Source of the DNA: Blastococcus sp. TF02-8
GTDB lineage: Bacteria; Actinomycetota; Actinomycetes; Mycobacteriales; Geodermatophilaceae
Assembly: GCF_003319175.1 (NCBI RefSeq)
Contig: NZ_QOHK01000009.1
Coordinates: forward strand, 1-64,000
Direction: 5' to 3'
Length of the DNA: 64,000 nucleotides
The position numbers and the translations under genes are program-made. Of this stretch, positions 57,913-64,000 are shown in pieces. Under the pieces are notes generated by a model. That model did no database searches, was not told where the DNA came from, and was given only the letters and a program-made list of their open reading frames with translations. Position 1 is the stretch's first letter; every line of letters begins with the position of its first letter.

Positions 57913-58752
57913 TCAGACGACGGCCATGTCCTTGATGGTCACCGGGATGTTCGGCGTGCCGTCGCCGGGGCCGTCGCTGCCCTGGACCCCGCCCGCACCG
58001 ACCTTGTCGAGCACGGCGAGGCCGGCCTCGTCGATGGTGCCCACCACGGTGTACTGCGGGGGCAGCGTCACGTCGGTGAAGCAGAGGAAGAACTGGCTCC
58101 CGGTCGAGTTGGGTGCCTGCGTCTTCGCCATGGCGATCGTCCCGCGCGGGTAGGTCGTGTCCTGCGTGACCTCCTCGGCGTACTTGTACGACGGGCCGCC
58201 CGAGCCGGTGCCGGTCGGGTCGCCGCACTGCAGCAGCCCGAACTGCTCCTGCGTCACGAGGCGGTGGCACGGGGTGTTGTCGTAGAAGCCCTGGTCGGTC
58301 AGGTACACGAAGCTGGCCGCGGCACACGGCGCCTTGGCCCGGTCGAGGGTCAGGGTCAGGTCGCCCTGGTCGGTGGTCATCCGCACCGTGGCGGTGCCCT
58401 GGGTCGGGGTGGCCTCGGGGGTGGGCGGCGTGCCGACGTCCTTGAGGTTCGGGTTGCCGCTGTCGTCGGGCAGGTAGTCGCAGCTGACCGTGCCGTCGGG
58501 GTTGGTGGTGCGCGCGGCGGAGGAGGTGGCAGCCGGCGTCGACGAGCCCGCGGCCTGGTCCTCCTTCTCGTCGTCGTCGCCGCCGAGGACACCGGTGATC
58601 AGCAGGGCGGCACCGACGACCACGATCACGGCCAGCGCCGTCAGGAGCAGGCCCAGGTTGCGGCGGCGCTTCTTCGCCAGCTCGGCGCGGCGCTCCAGCT
58701 GGCGCTGCAGGTGGCGCTGCGCGGCCTGACGCCGCTGCTTGTTCGTGGGCAC
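57913..58752 (-). CDS. ppiB: Membrane-anchored peptidyl-prolyl cis-trans isomerase (cyclophilin type)
   Basis: The product (279 aa) has a basic cytoplasmic N-terminus, one TM (LGLLLTALAVIVVVGAALLI, about 33-52), an acidic and Ser/Thr/Pro linker, and an extracytoplasmic cyclophilin domain from about 120. Cyclophilin segments are YDNTPCHRLV, SYKYAEE, GTIAMAKTQAPNSTGSQFF and YTVVGTIDEAG. The catalytic arginine corresponds to HRLV. It probably folds exported proteins. The GTG start has GAGGAG about 11 nt upstream, and a TAGACT hexamer is at 58795-58800. Gene order rel-ppi-MBL-hisS is conserved in mycobacteria. Confidence 0.9.
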   Translation of the reverse strand: MPTNKQRRQAAQRHLQRQLERRAELAKKRRRNLGLLLTALAVIVVVGAALLITGVLGGDDDEKEDQAAGSSTPAATSSAARTTNPDGTVSCDYLPDDSGNPNLKDVGTPPTPEATPTQGTATVRMTTDQGDLTLTLDRAKAPCAAASFVYLTDQGFYDNTPCHRLVTQEQFGLLQCGDPTGTGSGGPSYKYAEEVTQDTTYPRGTIAMAKTQAPNSTGSQFFLCFTDVTLPPQYTVVGTIDEAGLAVLDKVGAGGVQGSDGPGDGTPNIPVTIKDMAVV

Positions 58753-58794
58753 GGGTGCGACTCCTCGACGGGCGGATGCGCTGGTCGGGGAGCG

Positions 58795-58800
58795 AGTCTA
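58795..58800 (-). promoter_or_regulatory. Predicted -10 hexamer (TAGACT) of the cyclophilin gene
   Basis: The reverse-strand TAGACT gives a leader of about 35 nt with GAGGAG. It is divergent from the metallo-hydrolase promoter 54 bp away. Confidence 0.45.
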
Positions 58801-58853
58801 GGTGGCGGCACTGGGCGTTCCCTGGCAGCACGGGGGGCGTCGGCGCACCCGCG

Positions 58854-58859
58854 TAACCT
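58854..58859 (+). promoter_or_regulatory. Predicted -10 hexamer (TAACCT) of the MBL-hisS-AKR operon
   Basis: TAACCT ends 6 nt before the GTG at 58866, a predicted leaderless start. Confidence 0.5.
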
Positions 58860-58865
58860 GCACGG

Positions 58866-59549
58866 GTGCTCATCCGCTCGTTCCCCGCCGGCGCGTTCGG
58901 CACCAACTGCTACGCCGTCGCCTCCGGGCCGGGGCAGGAGTGCGTCGTCGTCGACCCCGGCATGGACGCCGTGGAGCCCCTGGCGCAGATGCTGGCCGCG
59001 GACGGCCTCAAGCCGGTCGCGGTGGTGCTCACCCACGGCCACCTGGACCACACCTTCTCCGTGCTGCCTGTCTGCGACGGCTACGACATCCCGGCCTACC
59101 TGCACCCCCAGGACTCCGGGATGCTCAGCGACCCGGCCCGGTGGCACGGCCCGCAGCTGGCCCCGCTGATCACCGGCGTCCGGCTGCCCGACCCGTCCGA
59201 CGTGAAGGCGCTGGACGACGGCGCCGTCCTGTCCCTGGCCGGCGTCGAGCTCACCGTCCGGCACGCGCCCGGGCACACGCAGGGGTCGGTGGTGTTCTCC
59301 CTGGACCTCGGAGAGGCCCCAGGGCTCCTCGCCGGTGACGTGCTGTTCGCCGGCTCCGTGGGCCGGGTCGACCTGCCGGGCGGGTCCTGGGACGACATGC
59401 TCCGCTCCCTGCGGGACGTCGTGCTGCCGCTGGACGACGAGACGGTGGTGCTCCCCGGACACGGCCCGGCGACGACGATCGGCCGCGAGCGCGCCACCAA
59501 CCCGTACCTGGCCGAGGCGGCCTCCGCACCGAAGGGCCGTGGTCTCTAG
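58866..59549 (+). CDS. MBL-fold metallo-hydrolase (glyoxalase II-like)
   Basis: The product (227 aa) has the metallo-beta-lactamase signature LTHGHLDHTF at about 55-64. Further zinc-ligand segments are APGHTQGSVVF, LLAGDVLFAGSVGR and VLPGHGPATTIG, which match the glyoxalase II/YcbL branch. The natural thioester substrate is unknown. The TAG stop is directly followed by the hisS ATG (TAGATG). Confidence 0.9.
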   Translation: MLIRSFPAGAFGTNCYAVASGPGQECVVVDPGMDAVEPLAQMLAADGLKPVAVVLTHGHLDHTFSVLPVCDGYDIPAYLHPQDSGMLSDPARWHGPQLAPLITGVRLPDPSDVKALDDGAVLSLAGVELTVRHAPGHTQGSVVFSLDLGEAPGLLAGDVLFAGSVGRVDLPGGSWDDMLRSLRDVVLPLDDETVVLPGHGPATTIGRERATNPYLAEAASAPKGRGL

Positions 59550-60812
59550 ATGTCCGGCATGACCGCCCCCAAGGGCACGTTCGACACGCTGCCGCCGGAC
59601 TCCGCGCGGTTCCTCGCCGTCCGCGACACGCTGACCGCGCCGCTGCGCCGGGCGGGGTACGGCTACGTCGAGACCCCGGTGTTCGAGGACACCGCAGTCT
59701 TCTCCCGCGGGGTCGGTGAGTCCACCGACGTCGTGACCAAGGAGATGTACACCTTCTCCGACCGCGGTGGCCGCTCGCTGACGCTGCGCCCGGAGCTCAC
59801 CGCCGGGCTCATGCGCGCCTTCATCGAGCACCGCCTGCACGACGGCGCGCTGCCGGTGAAGCTGTGGAGCGTCGGCTCGGCGTTCCGCTACGAGCGGCCG
59901 CAGGCCGGTCGCTACCGGCACTTCACCCAGGTCGACTGCGAGGCGCTGGGCACCGACGACCCGGCGCTGGACGCCGAGGTCGTGGCACTGGGCGTGCAGG
60001 GCTTCCGCGACCTCGGGCTCACCGACTTCGAGCTGCTGCTCACCTCGCTCGGTGACGAGACCTGCCGGCCGCAGTACCGCGAGCTGCTCGTGGCATTCCT
60101 CGCGAAGCTGGACCTCGACGAGGAGACCCGCCGCCGCGCCGAGATCAACCCGCTGCGGGTGCTCGACGACAAGCGGCCCGAGGTGCAGGCCCAGCTGGGC
60201 GACGCCCCGCTGATGGTCGACCACCTGTCGGACTCGACCAAGGCGCACTACGACGCCGTCCGCCAGCACCTCACCGACCTCGGCGTCAGCTGGACCGAGG
60301 CGCCGCGGCTGGTGCGCGGGCTGGACTACTACACGAAGACGACGTTCGAGTTCGTGCACCACGGCCTCGGGGCGCAGTCAGCCATCGGCGGCGGCGGGCG
60401 CTACGACGGCCTGTCCGCGGCGCTCGGCGGCCCGGACCTGTCGGGCATCGGCTACGCGGTCGGCGTGGACCGCACGATGCTCGCGGTGCAGGCCGAGGGG
60501 CTCGACGTCGGCGCGACCCCCGGGGTGCAGGCGTTCGTCGTCCCGCTGGGGGCGGAGGCCAAGCGGCTCGCCGTCCGGCTCGTGGGGCAGCTGCGCCAGG
60601 CCGGGGTGGCCGCCGACACCGTCTACGGGGACCGTGGCCTCAAGGGCTCCATGAAGGCCGCCGACCGCTCGGGCGCCTCGCACGTCGTCGTCATCGGCGA
60701 GCGGGACCTGGCCGAGGGAGTGGGGCAGGTCAAGGACCTGCGCACCGGCGAGCAGGTCGCGGTGCCGGTCGGGGAGCTGTTCGAGCGTCTTCGTGAAAGC
60801 GTGGGGGGATGA
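59550..60812 (+). CDS. hisS: Histidyl-tRNA synthetase
   Basis: The product (420 aa) charges tRNA-His. The class II core shows [13 protein letters not shown] near the start, motif 2 [18 protein letters not shown], the histidine-A region [13 protein letters not shown] and motif 3 [10 protein letters not shown]. The C-terminal anticodon-binding domain begins near 325. The ATG at 59550 directly abuts the upstream stop; the second ATG at 59559 is an alternative. The stop overlaps the reductase start (ATGA). Confidence 0.95.
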   Translation: MSGMTAPKGTFDTLPPDSARFLAVRDTLTAPLRRAGYGYVETPVFEDTAVFSRGVGESTDVVTKEMYTFSDRGGRSLTLRPELTAGLMRAFIEHRLHDGALPVKLWSVGSAFRYERPQAGRYRHFTQVDCEALGTDDPALDAEVVALGVQGFRDLGLTDFELLLTSLGDETCRPQYRELLVAFLAKLDLDEETRRRAEINPLRVLDDKRPEVQAQLGDAPLMVDHLSDSTKAHYDAVRQHLTDLGVSWTEAPRLVRGLDYYTKTTFEFVHHGLGAQSAIGGGGRYDGLSAALGGPDLSGIGYAVGVDRTMLAVQAEGLDVGATPGVQAFVVPLGAEAKRLAVRLVGQLRQAGVAADTVYGDRGLKGSMKAADRSGASHVVVIGERDLAEGVGQVKDLRTGEQVAVPVGELFERLRESVGG

Positions 60813-61795
60813 GCATGGAGCAGCGGCCGCTGGGGCGCACCGGCGCCGACGTCAGCGTGATCGGTCTGGGCACGTGGCAGCTGGGCGGTGACTGGGGCGA
60901 CGTCTCCGAGGACGACGCCGCCGACGTCCTCGACGCCGCCCTCGACGCCGGCGTCACCCTGGTGGACACCGCCGACGTCTACGGCGACGGCCGCTCGGAG
61001 GAGCGGATCCGCAAGGCCCTCGCACCGCGAGCCGAGCGTCCGTTCGTGGCCACCAAGGCCGGCCGCCGCGCCGACCCGTTCGAGGCCGAGCAGTACACGC
61101 CCGAGAACCTGCGCGCCTGGATCGACCGGTCCCGTCGCAACCTCGGCGTCGACACCCTCGACCTGGTGCAGCTGCACTGCCCGCCGCCGGCGGTCTACTC
61201 CGACCAGCGGGTGTACGACGCGCTCGACTCGTTCGTCGCCGACGGCGCCATCGCCGCCTACGGCGTGAGCGTCGAGACCGTGCAGGAGGGGCTCACGGCG
61301 CTCGAGCACCCGGGTGTGGCCACCATCCAGGTCATCCTCAACATCTTCCGGCGCAAGCCGCTGGAGGAGCTGCTGCCCGCCGCGCAGCGCGCCGGCGTCG
61401 GCATCCTGGCCCGCGTGCCCCTCGCCAGCGGCCTCCTCACCGGCACGTACGACGAGTCGACGACGTTCCCCGCCGACGACCACCGGAACTTCAACCGCAA
61501 CGGCGAGGCCTTCGACGTCGGCGAGACCTTCGCCGGGGTGCCGTTCGAGGTGGGAGTCGAGGCCGCCCGCGAGGTCGCCGCCGTCGCCGGCGACGTCTCC
61601 ACCGCGGCGTTCGCGCTGCGCTGGGCGATCGACCAGCCCGGGGTCACCACCGTCATCCCGGGCGCTCGCAACGTCGAGCAGGTGCGGGGCAACGTCGCCG
61701 CCGCCTCGCTGCCGCCGCTCACCGACTCCCAGCTCTCCGACCTCGAGCGGCTGTACGACGAGCGCATCCGCGCCCACGTGCACGACCGCTGGTAA
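60809..61795 (+). CDS. Aldo/keto reductase
   Basis: The product (328 aa) is an NADPH-dependent TIM-barrel oxidoreductase with the complete catalytic tetrad Asp53, Tyr58, Lys83 and His123 ([20 protein letters not shown]). The cofactor segment [13 protein letters not shown] is near the end. The substrate is unknown. Its coupling by ATGA to hisS looks like a chance operon partner and not a functional link. Confidence 0.92.
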   Translation: MSMEQRPLGRTGADVSVIGLGTWQLGGDWGDVSEDDAADVLDAALDAGVTLVDTADVYGDGRSEERIRKALAPRAERPFVATKAGRRADPFEAEQYTPENLRAWIDRSRRNLGVDTLDLVQLHCPPPAVYSDQRVYDALDSFVADGAIAAYGVSVETVQEGLTALEHPGVATIQVILNIFRRKPLEELLPAAQRAGVGILARVPLASGLLTGTYDESTTFPADDHRNFNRNGEAFDVGETFAGVPFEVGVEAAREVAAVAGDVSTAAFALRWAIDQPGVTTVIPGARNVEQVRGNVAAASLPPLTDSQLSDLERLYDERIRAHVHDRW

Positions 61796-61840
61796 CCGTC
61801 TTCCGGCCCACACCCCGCCGCCCTCTGAAAGGCTCCTCAG

Positions 61841-63631
61841 TTGCTTCGCACCCACGACGCCGGCGCCCTCCGCGCGTCCGACGCCGGTACCACCGTCACC
61901 CTCGCCGGCTGGGTCGCCCGCCGCCGCGACCACGGCGGCGTGGTCTTCCTCGACCTGCGCGACGCCTCCGGGTACGTGCAGGTCGTCGTCCGCGAGGAGG
62001 AGGCCCACCACCTGCGCAACGAGTACTGCGTGCTCGTCACCGGTGAGGTGCGCACCCGCCCGGCGGGCAACGAGAACCCGGAGCTGCCGACCGGCGAGAT
62101 CGAGGTGGCGACGACGGAGCTCCGCGTGCTGTCCGCGTCGGCGCCCCTGCCCTTCCCGATCGAGACCGACCAGGCGGCGAGCGACGACGTCCGCTACAAG
62201 TACCGCTACCTGGACCTGCGCCGGCAGGGGCCGGCGAAGGCGATCCGGCTGCGGTCGGAGATCAGCCGGATCGCCCGCGGTGTGATGGCCGGGCACGGGT
62301 TCACCGAGGTCGAGACGCCGTCGCTGACCCGCTCGACCCCCGAGGGTGCGCGCGACTTCCTGGTGCCGGTCCGCCTGCAGCAGGGCAAGTGGTACGCGCT
62401 GCCGCAGTCACCGCAGCTGTTCAAGCAGCTGCTGATGATCGGCGGCCTGGAGCGCTACTACCAGATCGCGCGCTGCTTCCGGGACGAGGACTTCCGGGCC
62501 GACCGGCAGCCGGAGTTCACCCAGCTGGACTTCGAGATGAGCTTCGTCGAGCGCGACGACGTGCTCGCGATCGCCGAGGACGTCGTCCGTGCGTTGTGGC
62601 GGGAGCTGGCCTCCTACGAGGTGCCCGAGATCCCGCGGATGACCTACCGCGAGGCGATGGACCGCTTCGGCTCCGACAAGCCCGACCTGCGCTTCGGCAT
62701 CGAGCTGACCGAGCTCACCGAGTACTTCGCGAACACCCCGTTCCGGGTGTTCCAGTCGCCCTACGTCGGCGCCGTCGTCATGCCCGGGGGTGGCTCGCAG
62801 CCGCGGCGCGCGTTCGACGCCTGGCAGGACTGGGCGAAGTCGCGCGGCGCCAAGGGCCTGGCCTACGTGACCATCGCCGAGGACGGCACGCTCGGCGGTC
62901 CGGTCTCCAAGAACATCTCCGACGCCGAGCGGGAGGGCCTGGTCGAGGCCGTGGGTGCCGCGCCGGGCGACTGCATCTTCTTCGCCGCCGGGCCCCGGCG
63001 GTCGGCGCAGGAACTGCTGGGCGCCGCCCGCAACGAGATCGCCAAGCGGCTCGACCTCATCGAGCCCGGCTCCTGGTCCTTCCTCTTCGTCGTCGACTTC
63101 CCGATGTTCGAGGAGACCGAGGACGGCGACTGGACCTTCATGCACCACCCCTTCACCTCGCCCACCCCCGAGTGGCGGGAGCGGTTCGCCGAGGACAAGG
63201 GTGCGGCGCTGTCCGACGCCTACGACATGGTGATCAACGGCAACGAGGTCATGAGCGGCTCGGTGCGCATCCACGACGCCGACCTGCAGGAACGCGTGTT
63301 CGAGACCCTCGGCATGTCGCGCGAGGAGGCCCGCGAGCGGTTCGGCTTCTTCCTCGAGGCCTTCGCCTACGGGCCGCCGCCGCACGCGGGCGCCGCGCTC
63401 GGCTGGGACCGGCTCTCGGCGCTGCTGAGCGGTGTCGAGTCGATCCGCGAGGTCATCGCCTTCCCGAAGACCGGCGCGGGATTCGACCCGCTGACCGGCG
63501 CACCGACGCCGATCACCGAGGCGCAGCGCAAGGAAGCGGGCATCGACGCCACGCCCGAGGAGCCGGCACTCCCGGGCGAGCCGGGTGCCCCCGGCGCCTC
63601 CGACCCGACGAAGGGCCAGCCCGGCTCGTAG
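61841..63631 (+). CDS. aspS: Aspartyl-tRNA synthetase
   Basis: The product (596 aa) charges tRNA-Asp. It has an N-terminal OB anticodon domain ([23 protein letters not shown]), class II motif 1 region [18 protein letters not shown], motif 2 [20 protein letters not shown], the bacterial GAD insertion (about 290-415) and motif 3 GAALGWDRL. The C-terminal 35 residues are Pro/Gly-rich. The start is a TTG at 61841, with GAAAGG 8 nt upstream. No ATG or GTG in frame fits. Whether it is strictly tRNA-Asp specific cannot be told. The TAG stop forms the start of the next promoter hexamer. Confidence 0.95.
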   Translation: MLRTHDAGALRASDAGTTVTLAGWVARRRDHGGVVFLDLRDASGYVQVVVREEEAHHLRNEYCVLVTGEVRTRPAGNENPELPTGEIEVATTELRVLSASAPLPFPIETDQAASDDVRYKYRYLDLRRQGPAKAIRLRSEISRIARGVMAGHGFTEVETPSLTRSTPEGARDFLVPVRLQQGKWYALPQSPQLFKQLLMIGGLERYYQIARCFRDEDFRADRQPEFTQLDFEMSFVERDDVLAIAEDVVRALWRELASYEVPEIPRMTYREAMDRFGSDKPDLRFGIELTELTEYFANTPFRVFQSPYVGAVVMPGGGSQPRRAFDAWQDWAKSRGAKGLAYVTIAEDGTLGGPVSKNISDAEREGLVEAVGAAPGDCIFFAAGPRRSAQELLGAARNEIAKRLDLIEPGSWSFLFVVDFPMFEETEDGDWTFMHHPFTSPTPEWRERFAEDKGAALSDAYDMVINGNEVMSGSVRIHDADLQERVFETLGMSREEARERFGFFLEAFAYGPPPHAGAALGWDRLSALLSGVESIREVIAFPKTGAGFDPLTGAPTPITEAQRKEAGIDATPEEPALPGEPGAPGASDPTKGQPGS

Positions 63632-63634
63632 GGT
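63629..63634 (+). promoter_or_regulatory. Predicted -10 hexamer (TAGGGT) of the aminotransferase gene, overlapping the aspS stop codon
   Basis: TAGGGT ends 6 nt before the ATG at 63641. Its first three bases are the aspS stop codon. Confidence 0.45.
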
Positions 63635-63640
63635 GCGGGC

Positions 63641-64000
63641 ATGCCGTTGCGTGCCCGCACCCTGCTCGGTCCCGGCCCGTCGAACCCCTACCCGGAGGCC
63701 ACCGCCGCGCTCGGCCTCCCGCTGCTCGGGCACCTCGACCCGCTCTTCCTGCAGGTGCTGGACGAGACCTCCGACCGGCTGCGCCAGGTGTTCGGGACGG
63801 CGAACCGGCGCACCCTGCCGCTGTCGGCCACGGGCTCCGCGGGCATGGAGGCGGCGTTCGTCAACACCGTCGGTCCGGGCGACGTCGTCGTCGTCGCGGT
63901 GAACGGGCTGTTCGGGCAGCGGATGACCGATGTCGCCGCCCGGTGCGGTGCCGAGGTGGTCGCCGTCGAGCACGAGTGGGGCGAGCCGGTCGACGCCGAG
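63641..64000 (+). CDS. Class V aminotransferase, alanine-glyoxylate/serine-pyruvate type (3' truncated by window edge)
   Basis: The 120 visible codons start with LLGPGPSNPYPEATAAL and continue with LLGHLDPLFLQVLDETSDRL and PLSATGSAGMEAAFVN. These are hallmarks of the alanine-glyoxylate or serine-pyruvate aminotransferases, in which GSAG binds the PLP phosphate. The PLP lysine and the rest of the protein lie beyond the window. The predicted mRNA is leaderless. The transamination partners cannot be fixed from this fragment. Confidence 0.88.
   Translation, partial: MPLRARTLLGPGPSNPYPEATAALGLPLLGHLDPLFLQVLDETSDRLRQVFGTANRRTLPLSATGSAGMEAAFVNTVGPGDVVVVAVNGLFGQRMTDVAARCGAEVVAVEHEWGEPVDAE

Overview
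The window is a chromosomal segment of a very high-GC actinobacterium. It is most likely a member of the Geodermatophilaceae (Geodermatophilus, Blastococcus or Modestobacter type) or a close relative. The evidence is almost exclusive G/C at third codon positions, frequent GTG starts, an SsgA-family sporulation/division protein, phosphatidylinositol-mannoside genes, a 13E12/DUF222 HNH gene and an ANTAR response regulator. The genus is an inference. Gene order in several blocks matches what I recall of Mycobacterium tuberculosis: trpB-trpA-lgt then pyk-tesB; pdtaR, polA, rpsA, coaE; thrS-HIT-pgsA-acyltransferase-pimA; pdxS-pdxT-yebC; ruvCAB; yajC-secD-secF-apt-rel-ppi-MBL-hisS-aspS. Nearly everything is core genome. 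No prophage, insertion sequence or CRISPR array is visible.

Layout. 1-4.3 kb: a truncated DUF222/HNH gene, then trpB-trpA-lgt joined by 4-bp overlaps. 4.3-13.2 kb: glutamate synthase gltB-gltD, then pyk and an acyl-CoA thioesterase. 13.2-15.5 kb: a reverse-strand PLP decarboxylase and an unusual leucine-type tRNA, divergent from a pdtaR-like ANTAR regulator. 15.7-22 kb: a complete branched-chain amino-acid ABC transporter (livJ, livH, a greatly enlarged livM, livG, livF). 22-27.7 kb: polA leading a translationally coupled chain with a DUF1990 gene, an AAC(2')-I-type aminoglycoside acetyltransferase and a small P-loop kinase, opposed by a methyltransferase. 27.9-30.7 kb: rpsA and coaE, separated by strong hairpins and a small reverse-strand gene. 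30.7-33.7 kb: a tRNA-Gly/Cys/Val operon, the SsgA-like gene, an ECF sigma/anti-sigma pair with a repeat-rich divergent control region, and a second tRNA-Val. 33.7-39.7 kb: accessory genes, namely DUF2804, a small HNH protein, an MFS transporter plus sulfonate-type monooxygenase behind a Cys-containing leader peptide, MOSC, and a CapA-like lipoprotein. 39.8-45.8 kb: thrS, Ap4A phosphorylase-like HIT, and three steps of PI/PIM synthesis. 45.8-50.5 kb: PLP synthase, YebC and the Holliday-junction machinery. 50.6-57.8 kb: yajC-secD-secF-apt, the bifunctional (p)ppGpp enzyme and a PH-domain protein. 57.9-64 kb: cyclophilin, a metallo-hydrolase, hisS, an aldo/keto reductase, aspS and the start of a class V aminotransferase.

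Transcription and translation. Two architectures recur. Operon partners are joined by GTGA, ATGA or TGATG overlaps at about twenty junctions. Many first genes have no Shine-Dalgarno sequence but carry a TANNNT hexamer ending 6-8 nt before the start codon, which is the expected layout of leaderless mRNAs. In four places the TAG stop codon of the upstream gene is itself the first half of that hexamer.

The most unusual items are the tRNA-Leu(CAA) without a long variable arm, the duplicated membrane extension in LivM, the predicted cysteine-sensing leader peptide upstream of the sulfonate genes, the tandem operator-like repeats between the ssgA-like and sigma genes, an in-frame 18-bp minisatellite in secD, and the AAC(2')-like gene in the polA operon. 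No clear previously undescribed multi-gene system was identified.
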